This document shows, piece by piece, positions 42,182-50,846 of a stretch of 64,000 nucleotides of DNA (position 1 is the stretch's first letter; every line of letters begins with the position of its first letter). The notes beneath the pieces are model-generated. The model did not search any database and had not been told where the DNA came from. It was given only the letters and a program-made list of their open reading frames with translations. This stretch comes from Methylobacterium gossipiicola (GTDB taxonomy: Bacteria; Pseudomonadota; Alphaproteobacteria; Rhizobiales; Beijerinckiaceae), in NCBI RefSeq assembly GCF_900113485.1, contig NZ_FOPM01000011.1:62001-126000 (forward strand), read 5' to 3'. The position numbers and the translations under genes are program-made.

Positions 42182-43618
42182 TCAATCCACAGTCTGCATC
42201 TGGAAGACGCCTCCGAGTTCACCGGGCTTGCCTGAGACCACCACGAGGTAGCGCCGGCTCGCGCCGGCATCCGTGCGGGTGATCTGGCGGATCGGGCCGA
42301 TCGCGTTGACGATGGCCGCGCCGGCCGGGTTGGTCATGAAGGCGGCGAGCGGCTCCAGGCCGGCGGCCCCCTTCGGATCGGCGGCCAGCGCCAGCACGAA
42401 CGGCATCTTCGCGGGTAGTCCCGTGACCGCGGCCTGCAGCGTCTGCAACACGCCTTGGTCGAAGAGGGTCACTTGCGTCGCCGGCTTGCCATCGGTGCCC
42501 GCGAGCGTCAGCACGCTGGTCTTGCCGGCGGCGCCCAGCGGCTGGAGGTTCTGCTTTCCGTCCCCCTCCGGCACGGCGTTCGGGACGTAGGCCACGCCCT
42601 GCGGTCCCTGGCCGATCGGCACCTCGGCGATCACGGTGTTCGATGCGGTGTCGATCACCGCCGCCTTGTCGGCGTTCTCCAGGCCGACATAGACGCGGCT
42701 GCCGTCGCCCGAGGGCCAGAGCCCGTGCGGCAGGGCGCCGGTCGGGATGGTGGCGACCTGGGTGAAGTCCTCGGTGCGGAACACCTTGACCTGGTTCAGG
42801 CCGCCGATCGTCACGTAGGCGAACTGGCCGGCCTTGGTCGAGACGATGTTGACGTGGTTGGTGATCGGCCCGGTCTCGATGGTCTTCAGAGGCGCGAAGG
42901 GCGGACGCGCCGAAAACACCTGGGTCCTGCCGACATCCTTGAGGGTCAACCACACCTGCTTGCCGTCCGGTGTCGCGGCGATGTCGGGGCAGAACGGGCT
43001 CTCCTGCTTCACGCGCCCGACGATGGTGTGGGTCTTCGTGTCGATCACCACCGTCTCGGGGCTGAAGCTGGAGCAGACATAGCCGTAGGCGCCGTCCGGC
43101 GAGAAGATCGTCATGCCGGGCCCGTTCGGCACGGTGATCCGGCGCGTCTCCTTGGCGGTCGCGGCATCGAGTACGGCGATGTAGTCCTCGCCGCGCACGC
43201 TCACCCAGACCTCCCGGCCGTCCGGCGTGAAGAAGGCCTCGTGCGGCGCGCGCCCGACATAGGCGGTGTGGCGGACCGTGTTGGTCGCCGTGTCGATGAA
43301 GCTCACGGAGTTCGAGCCGATCGAGACCGCGAGCAAGGTCCTGTGGTCGGGCGAGAAGCCCATGCCGTGGACCAGAAGCTGCCCGCGATAGAGCGGGCTC
43401 AGGTTCATCGGCGTCGGGTCGCCGAGCCGGATCACGCCGAGCAGGACGTTGGCGGCGGGATCGACCACCGAGACCGTGTTGGAGAACTGGTCCGAGGTGT
43501 AGAACCGGTCCCTGCCGCTGACCGGCACTTCCGGTGCGGAGGCTGCGCCCGGGGCCTGCCCGGCGAGAGCCGAGCCGGAGAGCAACGCGAGGGCGAGGAC
43601 GGTCAGGGCGGTCTTCAT
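42182..43618 (-). CDS. Exported YncE-like beta-propeller protein (1)
   Basis: 478 residues with a signal peptide (MKTALTVLALALLSGSALAG). Repeated blades carry YVTN-type strings such as NTVSVVDPAANVLLGVI, VSFIDTATNTV, IAVLDAATAKETRRI and KVFRTEDFTQVATIPTGALP. Such seven-bladed propellers act in the periplasm as binding or electron-transfer partner proteins. It overlaps the DUF305 gene by 4 bases and is expressed from the same ECF-type promoter (44102-44128). A second propeller gene (49328) lies in the same regulon. Confidence 0.9.
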   Translation of the reverse strand: MKTALTVLALALLSGSALAGQAPGAASAPEVPVSGRDRFYTSDQFSNTVSVVDPAANVLLGVIRLGDPTPMNLSPLYRGQLLVHGMGFSPDHRTLLAVSIGSNSVSFIDTATNTVRHTAYVGRAPHEAFFTPDGREVWVSVRGEDYIAVLDAATAKETRRITVPNGPGMTIFSPDGAYGYVCSSFSPETVVIDTKTHTIVGRVKQESPFCPDIAATPDGKQVWLTLKDVGRTQVFSARPPFAPLKTIETGPITNHVNIVSTKAGQFAYVTIGGLNQVKVFRTEDFTQVATIPTGALPHGLWPSGDGSRVYVGLENADKAAVIDTASNTVIAEVPIGQGPQGVAYVPNAVPEGDGKQNLQPLGAAGKTSVLTLAGTDGKPATQVTLFDQGVLQTLQAAVTGLPAKMPFVLALAADPKGAAGLEPLAAFMTNPAGAAIVNAIGPIRQITRTDAGASRRYLVVVSGKPGELGGVFQMQTVD

Positions 43619-44070
43619 CGGCAGATCTCCGAAGGCATCTCGGCGGCAGGGGCCGTGCCATGGTGGTGAAGGTGGGTGGCTGCGGCGGACGATTCCGGCG
43701 CGGGAGGGAGATCGGCGAGCGCCCGTCGCATCACTGCGATCTCCTGGCCCTGTTCGACGATGATCCCCTGCGCGAGGCGGCGCAGGACCGGATCCTTGCC
43801 GTAGAGCAGCTCTGCCTGGGCCATCGCGATCGCGCCGTCGTGGTGGGGGATCATCATCGCGGCGAAGTCGCGGTCCGGATCGCCCGAGGGCGGGACCATC
43901 ATGTCGTCATGCATCCGCGTCATCGACTGCGCCATCATCGCGTCGAAGGACGCGGAGACGACGGCCGGCGGCTCGGCGGCGGCCAGCGTCGGGGGCATCA
44001 TCATCCGGCCCCCGACGAGGCCGCCGGCCATCACGGCGGCCGTGAGCGCAAATCCCAATGCTCCGCGCAT
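43615..44070 (-). CDS. DUF305 (CopM-like) exported protein
   Basis: 151 residues with an N-terminal export segment (MRGALGFALTAAVMAGGLVG). The DUF305 pattern is clear: MHDDMMVPPSGDPDRDFAAM, MIPHHDGAIAMAQAELLYG, then LAQGIIVEQGQEIAVMRRAL. Met and His residues suggest copper binding, known for CopM relatives. The tail has an HLHHHG cluster. First gene of the operon with the propeller; promoter P1 ends 31 bases upstream. Confidence 0.9.
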   Translation of the reverse strand: MRGALGFALTAAVMAGGLVGGRMMMPPTLAAAEPPAVVSASFDAMMAQSMTRMHDDMMVPPSGDPDRDFAAMMIPHHDGAIAMAQAELLYGKDPVLRRLAQGIIVEQGQEIAVMRRALADLPPAPESSAAATHLHHHGTAPAAEMPSEICR

Positions 44071-44101
44071 GAGCCGTCCTCCCTGTTCGTTGTCGAGGGG
44101 A

Positions 44102-44128
44102 GAGATGCCGGGGAAACGGTTTTATTCC
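44102..44128 (-). promoter_or_regulatory. ECF-type promoter P1 (DUF305-propeller operon)
   Basis: On the minus strand GGAATA (44128-44123), 15 bases, CATCTC (44107-44102). The same hexamers with the same 15-base spacing occur at 44187, 50426 and 52237, each upstream of a gene in the sigma factor cluster. P1 and P2 are back-to-back between divergent operons. Confidence 0.78.
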
Positions 44129-44186
44129 ATGGCCGGGGACGAATTGGCGGCCCTGCCGATGTGATCGATCTTTTCCAAATGTCAGT

Positions 44187-44213
44187 GGAATAGACGCGCC
44201 CGTTCGGCATCTC
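44187..44213 (+). promoter_or_regulatory. ECF-type promoter P2 (COG4315-sigma-antisigma operon)
   Basis: GGAATA (44187-44192), 15 bases, CATCTC (44208-44213), 39 bases before the COG4315 ATG. Since the sigma gene lies eight bases after that gene, P2 would make the sigma factor autoregulated. The bases around both hexamers are also shared with P1 (TGGAATA, GGCATCTCTCC). Confidence 0.78.
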
Positions 44214-44252
44214 TCCCAATGCGGTCATGGTCGACCGCCGGAGACCTCACTC

Positions 44253-44648
44253 ATGCGCACCATGCTGATCCGCGCCGCCTTTGCGGCCTTCGCCTTCTCG
44301 GCCGTGGCCGCCCAGGCCGCGCCCGCCATGACCGCGCCCGCCATGACCGCCGAGACCGCCAAGGGGCCGGCGCTCGTCGATTCCAAGAGCATGACCCTAT
44401 ACACCTTCGACAAGGACATGGGCGGCAAGTCGATGTGCAACGGCCCCTGCGCCGCCAACTGGCCGGCACTGATGGCCGCCTCCGGCTCGGCTGCCAGTGG
44501 CGACTGGACGATGGTGACACGGGACGACGGCACGATGCAGTGGGCCTACAAGGGCAAGCCGCTCTACACATTCGCCAAGGACACCAAGCCGGGCGACATC
44601 ACCGGCGACGGATTCCTCAACGGCGCGTGGCACATCGCCAAGCCATAA
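44253..44648 (+). CDS. COG4315-type secreted repeat protein
   Basis: 131 residues with a cleavable signal (MRTMLIRAAFAAFAFSAVAA). Two copies of the lipoprotein_15 pattern: MTLYTFDKDMGGKSMCNGPC with AANWPALMA, and YKGKPLYTFAKDTKPGDITG. Cys/Asn-Gly-Pro-Cys in the first repeat could form a disulfide or metal site. Periplasmic proteins of this group commonly accompany ECF sigma factors in oxidative stress loci. No enzymatic function is known. Confidence 0.9.
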   Translation: MRTMLIRAAFAAFAFSAVAAQAAPAMTAPAMTAETAKGPALVDSKSMTLYTFDKDMGGKSMCNGPCAANWPALMAASGSAASGDWTMVTRDDGTMQWAYKGKPLYTFAKDTKPGDITGDGFLNGAWHIAKP

Positions 44649-44655
44649 TCGCTGA

Positions 44656-45201
44656 ATGCCGGGCTCGGCCCCCTCTGACCGGGAAACGTCGTTGGACGAG
44701 ATCGCCGCCCTCATCGAACCGCAGATCCCGGCGTTGCGGCGCTACGCCGTCGCGCTGTTGCGGGACCGCGAGGCAGCCGACGACCTCGTCCAGGACACGC
44801 TGGAGCGGGCATTGTCCGCCTGGTCCGGGCGCCGCCGCGACGGCGACCTGCGGGCGTGGCTGTTCACGATCGAGCGCAACCTGTTCCTCGGCGCCGTCCG
44901 GCGCCGGGGCCGACGCGGCGTCGATGTTGGCGCGGAAGCACTCGATTTGGTGCCCGATCCGGGCGCTGACCCGGAGGCCTCGATGGGGGCCCGCGACGTA
45001 CTCGTCGGGCTCGATACCCTGCCCGAGGATCAGCGCTCGGTGCTGCTGCTCGTTGCGGTGGAGGATCTGTCTTATGCCGAGGCGGCCCAGGTGCTTGGGG
45101 TACCGCTGGGCACGGTGATGTCGCGGTTGAGCCGGGCGCGGACACGGATGCGAAGTTTCCTGGAAACTGGCCGGACTGGCCTCTTGAGGAGGGTGAAATG
45201 A
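44656..45201 (+). CDS. ECF RNA polymerase sigma factor
   Basis: 181 residues. Region 2 at about 28-90: PALRRYAVALLRDREAADDL, VQDTLERAL, LRAWLFTIERNLF. Region 4 at about 120-170: LDTLPEDQRSVLLLVAVEDL, YAEAAQVLGVPLGTVMSRLS. It directs polymerase to alternative promoters, here most likely GGAATA-N15-CATCTC. It overlaps the anti-sigma gene by 4 bases (ATGA, 45198-45201), the standard arrangement for a sigma held inactive by its co-expressed partner. Confidence 0.94.
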   Translation: MPGSAPSDRETSLDEIAALIEPQIPALRRYAVALLRDREAADDLVQDTLERALSAWSGRRRDGDLRAWLFTIERNLFLGAVRRRGRRGVDVGAEALDLVPDPGADPEASMGARDVLVGLDTLPEDQRSVLLLVAVEDLSYAEAAQVLGVPLGTVMSRLSRARTRMRSFLETGRTGLLRRVK

Positions 45202-46001
45202 GCGGGGATCCACGCCCGGTCGGCGAGGACGACCTGCACGGCCTGATCGACGGTCGTCTCGAACCGGAGCGGCAAGCGCTGGTCGAGGCATGGCTCGCCG
45301 GCAACCCCGCACGTGCGGCCGAGATCTCGGCGGATCGCGCCCTGCGCGAGCGCCTGCGTGCCCGCCTCGCGCCGATCGCCGAGGAGGCGATCCCGGCGCG
45401 GCTCCGGGTGGCCAATATCCGCCCGCGACATCGGCTCGTCGGCGTGGGGTGGTTTCCCATGGCGGCGGCAGCCGTGCTCTGCCTCGCACTCGGCGGTGCC
45501 GGCGGCTGGGTCGGCTATGCCCTGCACGGCGGGCCCGCGACGGCGATGGTGGTGGAGGCACCGGCGACGCAGGACGCGGTCGCAGCCTTCCGCACCTTCG
45601 TGGTCGAGGCGGTGCATCCGGTCGAGGTGCGCGCAGACGAAAAGCCCCATCTCGTCGCGTGGCTCTCCAAGCGCCTCGGCCACGCCGTAACCACCCCCGA
45701 CCTCACGGCGTACGGCTTCCGCCTGATGGGTGGCCGGCTGCTACCGGCGGGTTCCGAATCCGCCGCGATGCTGATGTACGACGACGACCGCGGAACCCGG
45801 CTGACGCTCTACAGCCGCGTCGGTGACGGCGACGGGCGCACGCTCTTCCGCTTCGCCCGCGAGGGCGACGTCGCCGCCTTCTCGTGGGTCGATGGCGGCA
45901 TGTCCTACGTCGTCACCGGCCGCACCGACGAGGCGCGGCTGTTGACGGTCGCCCAGGCCGTCGACGCGCAGGTGCGCGGCCTCGCGCCGGACCGGCGATA
46001 G
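45198..46001 (+). CDS. Membrane anti-sigma factor (RskA-like)
   Basis: 267 residues. The short cytosolic helical domain (about 1-80, LHGLIDGRLEPERQALVEAW, ARAAEISADRALRERLRARL) matches the sigma-binding zinc-less anti-sigma domain. A single TM segment (about 88-110, WFPMAAAAVLCLALGGAGGW) and a periplasmic domain of about 155 residues follow. It probably senses an envelope signal and releases the sigma factor. Co-translated with the sigma gene. Confidence 0.9.
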   Translation: MSGDPRPVGEDDLHGLIDGRLEPERQALVEAWLAGNPARAAEISADRALRERLRARLAPIAEEAIPARLRVANIRPRHRLVGVGWFPMAAAAVLCLALGGAGGWVGYALHGGPATAMVVEAPATQDAVAAFRTFVVEAVHPVEVRADEKPHLVAWLSKRLGHAVTTPDLTAYGFRLMGGRLLPAGSESAAMLMYDDDRGTRLTLYSRVGDGDGRTLFRFAREGDVAAFSWVDGGMSYVVTGRTDEARLLTVAQAVDAQVRGLAPDRR

Positions 46002-46023
46002 GATCGGGACATAGGGGGACACG

Positions 46024-46905
46024 ATGAAGACCGCCGTTCGACGACACCGCGTCCGTGGCTTGGCGGGCGCATTGTTCTGCCTTCTTGTGGGGCTCGGGGG
46101 GCCGACGTCGGTCGTGGCCGAGCCGGCCCCGACCTACCTCGCGCTTGGAGACTCGCTGGCCTACGGCCTGCAGATCGACAAGCTGAAGGGTCAAATCGCG
46201 AACGGTGCGGTGCGGCCCGAGAGCTTCGACACCGGCTACGTCGACATTCTCGCCGCCGATCTGAAGCGATCCGCGGCCGGCCTGACAGTGGTCAATCTCG
46301 GCTGCCCCGGCGAATCGACGACCTCGTTCATCGCCGGTCCCTGCGGCTTCGCCACCACCGGGAAGCCCTTCGGCACCACACCGCTGCCCCTGCACATCCC
46401 CTACCAGGGGGCCCAGCTCGCTGCGGCGACCGCGTATCTCGGCGCTCATCCTGAAGGCGTGGGTACGATCACCCTCGACATCGGCATCAACGACCTGCGC
46501 GCCGTCCAGACGGCCTGCGCCGACCAGGGTGCCGATTGCATTGCGACCCGCTGGCCGACGGCGCTCAAGGGAACCGAGGCCAACCTCAAGCTCATCCTCG
46601 GGCAGTTGCGGGAGGCGGCGCCCAGGGCGCGCATCCTCGTCGGGACCTACTACAACTGGCTCGCCGCCGCGGATCAGGGGGGCGACCGCTTCGTTGAGGA
46701 CCTCAACCGCGTGATCATAGCCGCCGCCGCCGATGCCGGCGCCCGCACGGTCCTCGTCTTTCCCACCTTCAACCGGACTGGCAATCCCGTCGCCCGGCTC
46801 TGTGCGCTGACGCTGTTCTGCACGCCCGGCCACGACCTGCACCCCTCGGATGCCGGTTACCGGACGATCGGAGATCTGTTCGTCGCAGCCGCCCGCCAGC
46901 CGTGA
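46024..46905 (+). CDS. Exported SGNH/GDSL hydrolase
   Basis: 293 residues with signal peptide (ALFCLLVGLGGPTSVVAEP). Block I LALGDSLAYG (Ser at about 44), block III DIGINDL (about 157) and block V DLHPSDAGY (about 277) supply the Ser-Asp-His set of SGNH esterases. Four or more Cys may form disulfides. Substrate unknown (acyl esters or sugars). It lies 22 bases after the anti-sigma gene and is probably read through from P2. Confidence 0.9.
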   Translation: MKTAVRRHRVRGLAGALFCLLVGLGGPTSVVAEPAPTYLALGDSLAYGLQIDKLKGQIANGAVRPESFDTGYVDILAADLKRSAAGLTVVNLGCPGESTTSFIAGPCGFATTGKPFGTTPLPLHIPYQGAQLAAATAYLGAHPEGVGTITLDIGINDLRAVQTACADQGADCIATRWPTALKGTEANLKLILGQLREAAPRARILVGTYYNWLAAADQGGDRFVEDLNRVIIAAAADAGARTVLVFPTFNRTGNPVARLCALTLFCTPGHDLHPSDAGYRTIGDLFVAAARQP

Positions 46906-47792
46906 CCCTCGACCAGCTCCGCATCTTCGTGGCGGTGGCCGAGCGGCAGCACGTGACCCGGGCTGCCGAGGCGTTGAACCTCGTGCAGTCGGCGGTCAGC
47001 GCGGCGATCGCCAATATCGAGGGGCGGCACGCGACCAAGCTGTTCCACCGGGTCGGCCGCGGGATCGAGCTGACCGAGGCGGGGCGCGTGTTCCTCGTCG
47101 AGGCCCGCGCCGTGCTCGCCCGTGCCGAAGCTGCCGAACTGGTGCTCGCCGACCTCAGCGGCATGCGACGCGGGACGCTGGCCCTCTACGCCAGCCAGAC
47201 CATCGCCAGCGACTGGCTGCCGCGCCACCTCGTCGCCTTCCGCCGGGCCTACCCCGAGATTGCCATCCGGTTGGGGGTGGGCAACACCACCGAGGCCGCC
47301 GATGCGGTGCGCGCGGGGCAGGCCGAACTCGGCTTTGTTGAGGGGGCGCTGGACGATCCGACGCTCGCAAGTACGACCATCGCCCAGGACCAACTGGTCC
47401 TCGTCGTCGCCCCTGGCCATGCCTTCGCCGAGGCGACCGACCTCGAACCCGAAAACCTCGCCGGGGTCGATTGGGTGCTGCGCGAGGCGGGATCGGGAAC
47501 CCGCTCGGCCTTCGAGGCGGCCCTGGGTGCGGCCGGCCTCGCAGCCGCCCAGCTTCGGGTCACGCTCGAACTGCCCTCTAACGAGGCGGTCCGCGCTGCC
47601 GTCGAGGCCGGGGGCGGGGCCGCCGTACTGTCCGAAACCGTGGTCGCCGCATCGCTTCGGGCCGGGACCCTGGTGCGGGCGGCGTTCGACTTGCCGAGCC
47701 GGCCGTTCCGGGTGCTGCGCCACAAGGAGCGCTACCGCAGCCGGGCCGCCGACGCGCTGCTTCACCTGATCGCGGCAGCGAATGCCGGATGA
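46902..47792 (+). CDS. LysR-family regulator (sulfur/sulfite type likely)
   Basis: 296 residues from a GTG overlapping the hydrolase stop. The winged HTH (about 1-60) is LDQLRIFVAVAERQHVTRAA then LNLVQSAVSAAIANIEG. The effector domain contains GTLALYASQTIASDWLPRHL, LGFVEGALDD and LVVAPGHAF. Its similarity to YeiE/CysB-like regulators next to YeiH exporters suggests it senses a sulfur compound and controls the sulfite genes downstream. Effector unproven. Confidence 0.92.
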   Translation: MTLDQLRIFVAVAERQHVTRAAEALNLVQSAVSAAIANIEGRHATKLFHRVGRGIELTEAGRVFLVEARAVLARAEAAELVLADLSGMRRGTLALYASQTIASDWLPRHLVAFRRAYPEIAIRLGVGNTTEAADAVRAGQAELGFVEGALDDPTLASTTIAQDQLVLVVAPGHAFAEATDLEPENLAGVDWVLREAGSGTRSAFEAALGAAGLAAAQLRVTLELPSNEAVRAAVEAGGGAAVLSETVVAASLRAGTLVRAAFDLPSRPFRVLRHKERYRSRAADALLHLIAAANAG

Positions 47793-48160
47793 GCGAGCCC
47801 GCGAAACCCGTGCCCCCCGACGACCCGCGGGTGAGGCTCGCCGAGGATCGGACGGTTCTGGCGGCCGAACGCACCTTCGTGGCGTGGCTTCGCACCGGGC
47901 TCGCGTTCCTCGGCGTCGGCCTCGCCGCGCAGCGCTTCCTCCGGGAGGTGCTCGCGGTCTGGCCGCTGAAGGTGCTGTCGCTGACCTTGATCGCCTGCGC
48001 GCTTGCCTCGTTCGCCGGTGCCGTGTGGCGGGACCGGGCGATCCGGGCACGGCTCACCCATGCCGAGATCCCGATGATGCCGCGCCTCCTCACCGTCGGG
48101 ATTGCGGCCCTGCTCATCGCGATCTCGGGTCTCGCGGCCACCGCACTGCTCTGGGCGTGA
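47789..48160 (+). CDS. DUF202 membrane protein
   Basis: 123 residues. The conserved start RVRLAEDRTVLAAERTFVAW (about 15-34) precedes LRTGLAFLGVGLAAQRFL (TM1), VLSLTLIACALASFAGAVW (TM2) and LLTVGIAALLIAISGLAATA (TM3). Typical DUF202 (YidH-like) architecture; function unknown. The start overlaps the LysR stop by 4 bases. Confidence 0.9.
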   Translation: MSEPAKPVPPDDPRVRLAEDRTVLAAERTFVAWLRTGLAFLGVGLAAQRFLREVLAVWPLKVLSLTLIACALASFAGAVWRDRAIRARLTHAEIPMMPRLLTVGIAALLIAISGLAATALLWA

Positions 48161-48163
48161 GGG

Positions 48164-49249
48164 TCAGGCCACCGTCACTCGCACCCGGTGCCAGGCGGCG
48201 CTGAGGTAGCCCTTGTAGTTCCAGGTGTCGTCGGGGGCGGCCGGCTGGGTCTGGCCGGCGGAATCCCAGGCCCGCACCGCGAGCTCGTGCTCGCCGGTGG
48301 TCAGCTCGCGCTCGATCTCCCAGAACGTCCAGGCGTAGGGCGCGTCGGCATCGCGCTCGATCCGGGCCTGCGCCCAGCTGCGGCCGCCATCCGTCGAGAC
48401 GTCGACGCGGGCGACCGCGCGGTCGCTGGCGATGGCGTAGCCGCGGATCGCGTGCCGGCCGGCCTTCAACGCCGCGCCGCGGGCGGGCTCGCAGATCGCG
48501 CTGTTCAACGGCATCGCCTCGATGGTCATGCCGTGGGCCGGGTCGGCGGTCCCGGCCGTCACGTTGGGCGGAAACAGCTTGTAGTCGTCGGCCTGCATCG
48601 GGTTGTCGGAAGGCCGGTCCTGAACCGAGATGCGGGCGAGCCACTTCGGGCTGCGGATACCGGCAAATCCCGGAACGACCACGCGCAACGGATGGCCGTG
48701 CTCGGGGGCGAGAGGCTCGCCGTTCATCGCGAAAGCGAGCAGCGTCTCGGGGGCCAGCGCCTTGGCGAGCGGGATCGAGGCACCGAAGCGCGTGTCCGTG
48801 TCCGCGATCCGGTCGTGGCTCTCGAAGGCGACGTGGCGCTCATCATCCGCATCGATGCCGGCCTCGCGCAGCACGTCGGCGAGCCGCACGCCGGTCCATT
48901 CCGCATTACCGATGGCACCGGGCGCCCACGGGTCGCCGGAGACCGGCGCCACGGCCAGCATGTCGGCCCGGCGGTTGCCGGCGCATTGCATCACCGCCGT
49001 GACGGTGACGGGCGCGAAGCGTTCTTTGAGATCGGCGAGGGAGAGGTCGAGGGGCGTCGCGACCATTCCGTCGACGGTCAGGCGGTAGCCGTCGGCGTCG
49101 AGGTCCGGGATGTCGCCGTGGCTGCGGACGTAGAAGTCGGCTTGATCAGTCAGGAAGGCGGCCCGCAGGCGATCGAGCGGCGGCTCGGCGTTGTAGGGCG
49201 CCTTTCCGTGGACGATGAGGCGGTCCTTGCGCTGGAACAGGCCGAGCAT
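48164..49249 (-). CDS. Sulfite oxidase-family molybdopterin protein without signal peptide
   Basis: 361 residues from ATG 49249 (MLGLFQRKDRLIVHGKAPYN). The sulfite oxidase fold contains the Mo-ligand Cys89 in VMQCAGNRR, then GNAEWTGVRLADVLREAGI, EPLAPEHGHPLRVVVPGFAG and the dimerisation domain IRGYAIASDRAVARVDVSTD. Family members oxidise sulfite or reduce S-oxides. This copy has no export signal, so it would act in the cytosol, unlike the SorA-like gene at 50847. Co-transcribed after propeller 2 from P3. Confidence 0.9.
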   Translation of the reverse strand: MLGLFQRKDRLIVHGKAPYNAEPPLDRLRAAFLTDQADFYVRSHGDIPDLDADGYRLTVDGMVATPLDLSLADLKERFAPVTVTAVMQCAGNRRADMLAVAPVSGDPWAPGAIGNAEWTGVRLADVLREAGIDADDERHVAFESHDRIADTDTRFGASIPLAKALAPETLLAFAMNGEPLAPEHGHPLRVVVPGFAGIRSPKWLARISVQDRPSDNPMQADDYKLFPPNVTAGTADPAHGMTIEAMPLNSAICEPARGAALKAGRHAIRGYAIASDRAVARVDVSTDGGRSWAQARIERDADAPYAWTFWEIERELTTGEHELAVRAWDSAGQTQPAAPDDTWNYKGYLSAAWHRVRVTVA

Positions 49250-49327
49250 GGGGTCTTTGTCCTGCGTTCGCGACGTGTCGAGATCGAGAACGCGCCGGGC
49301 GCCGAAAGGCACCCGGCGCGCGACGCT

Positions 49328-50311
49328 TCACGGCTTCATCGTCGAAACCACCGCGTTCTTCGCGCGGTCGACCACGGCCACGCTGAGGTCGCGGTTGAGG
49401 ACGTACGCGTGGGCGTTGTCGGCCGAGAACGCGATCGCCTGGCGCGGCTCGTTCAGCCCGGTCACCGTGGCGACGACCTTGAGGCTGCCGGTGTCGATCA
49501 CCGACAAGGAGTTGTCCTTGAGGTTGCCCGAATAGACGAAGCGCCCGTCCGGGGTCAGCGCGGCCCCGTAGGGGTCCTTGCCCACCGCGACTTCAGAGGT
49601 GACCTTGCGGGCGGCGACATCGACCACGCCGATGGTGTTGCGGCCGCTGTTGGCGGCAAACAGCGTCTTGCCGTCCTTGGTGATCGAGATGGCGCGCAGC
49701 TTTTCGAACCCGACGATCTCGCCGGTGATCTTGTTGGTGGCGGTGTCGACCAACGTGATCTTGTCGCCGAGGAAGTTCGTCACGAACACGGTCTTGCCGT
49801 CCGGCGACAGCTTCACGCCCTGGCGCGGCTGAGCGAAGCCGGGGATCACGGCGTCTGCGAGCATGGTCTTGGTGTCGAACACGGTCAGCGTGCTCGCGGC
49901 CTCGTTGTTGACGTAGAGCTTTGTCCCGTCGGCCGAGAGCACCGTGCCGAACGCACCGGGGCCCGCGGCAAGAACGCCGGCTTCTTTGCCGGTGCCGGTC
50001 TCGTAGACCGTGATCCGGCCCGTGCCGCTGTCGGAGACGTAGAAGCGGGCGCCGTCCGGCGCGAACACGATGTTGCGCGGCGTGACGAAGCCGTCGAGGC
50101 GGCGCAGCACCGTGCCCTTGGCGACGTCGTAGACGATGACGGCGCTCTCCTCGCTGTTCGACACCGCGGCGACCGTGCCGGCGGCGTTCAGGGCGAGCGC
50201 GTTGTTCTTGATTGCGCCGTCGAAGCCGGCGGCGAATCCAGGTTGGTTCTGGGTGAGGAGCAAGGCAGCTCCGGCGAGGAGGGCGCGGAGGCTGGTGCGG
50301 ACGTCAGTCAT
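49328..50311 (-). CDS. Exported YncE-like beta-propeller protein (2)
   Basis: 327 residues from ATG 50311 with a signal peptide (LRALLAGAALLLTQNQPGFA). YVTN blades: VIVYDVAKGTVLRRLDGFVT, ITVYETGTGKEAGV, LTVFDTKTML, ITLVDTATNKITGEIVGF, IGVVDVAARKVTSEVAVGKD. It shares the blade pattern with propeller 1, at lower identity and shorter length. P3 is 115 bases upstream. May present electrons or ligands to the sulfite-oxidising enzymes; inference from context only. Confidence 0.9.
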   Translation of the reverse strand: MTDVRTSLRALLAGAALLLTQNQPGFAAGFDGAIKNNALALNAAGTVAAVSNSEESAVIVYDVAKGTVLRRLDGFVTPRNIVFAPDGARFYVSDSGTGRITVYETGTGKEAGVLAAGPGAFGTVLSADGTKLYVNNEAASTLTVFDTKTMLADAVIPGFAQPRQGVKLSPDGKTVFVTNFLGDKITLVDTATNKITGEIVGFEKLRAISITKDGKTLFAANSGRNTIGVVDVAARKVTSEVAVGKDPYGAALTPDGRFVYSGNLKDNSLSVIDTGSLKVVATVTGLNEPRQAIAFSADNAHAYVLNRDLSVAVVDRAKNAVVSTMKP

Positions 50312-50425
50312 GAAGCGTGTCTCTCGGGCATGCGCCCTCGTTCGGCGGCCTGGGGCCGGCCGTGCGGGCGAGTTCGAAATCGGATTGCGTCGTGCGGGAC
50401 CGGTCAGGCCGTGCATCGCCTTAGG

Positions 50426-50452
50426 GAGATGCCAGCGAGGGCGGTCTATTCC
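50426..50452 (-). promoter_or_regulatory. ECF-type promoter P3 (propeller 2 operon)
   Basis: GGAATA (50452-50447), 15 bases, CATCTC (50431-50426) on the minus strand. Same spacing as P1, P2 and P4, and GGCATCTC is shared with P1 and P2. The 115-base leader to the propeller ATG is longer than at P1. Confidence 0.75.
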
Positions 50453-50496
50453 CCGAGGCCGACGAAAAAAGCACGGCGGCCTCGGGATTCGAGGGT

Positions 50497-50835
50497 TCAG
50501 GGCGTGGGCTTCAACGCCGTGAGGTAGTCGACGATGGTCTGCACATCGGCCTGATCGACCGGCGCTTTGTAGACGTGGACCATCTTGTTCACGGTCTCGG
50601 TCCACTGCGCCTTCGTGAGCTTGGGCTGGGTCAGCACCATCCCGGCCGAGTGGCAGGCGAGGCAATTGTTATTGACCGCCTCGGCTCCCGGCCCGTCCGG
50701 AAAGATCCGGTCGGACGTCGGAAATTCGATCGATTGCGAGCTGAAGCGCATCGGCTCGGGAGCAGGCGCCGCGAGCGCCACCAAGGGAGACAGGATGAGC
50801 GCGGTGATGAGGGCCGCAGGGCGGATCGTGTTCAT
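50497..50835 (-). CDS. Small exported c-type cytochrome (SorB-like)
   Basis: 112 residues with signal peptide (MNTIRPAALITALILSPLVA). Haem-binding CLACH at 58-62; a later Met (KMVHVYKAPV) could be the distal ligand. In SorAB sulfite dehydrogenases a monohaem cytochrome accepts electrons from the molybdenum subunit. Here the cytochrome gene follows the SorA-like gene after 11 bases. Confidence 0.88.
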   Translation of the reverse strand: MNTIRPAALITALILSPLVALAAPAPEPMRFSSQSIEFPTSDRIFPDGPGAEAVNNNCLACHSAGMVLTQPKLTKAQWTETVNKMVHVYKAPVDQADVQTIVDYLTALKPTP

Positions 50836-50846
50836 GGCTGTTCTCC

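Noticed and set aside
42219..43661. Second long minus frame overlapping propeller 1
   Set aside because: Composition is typical of an out-of-frame GC-rich reading; no signal peptide or repeats.
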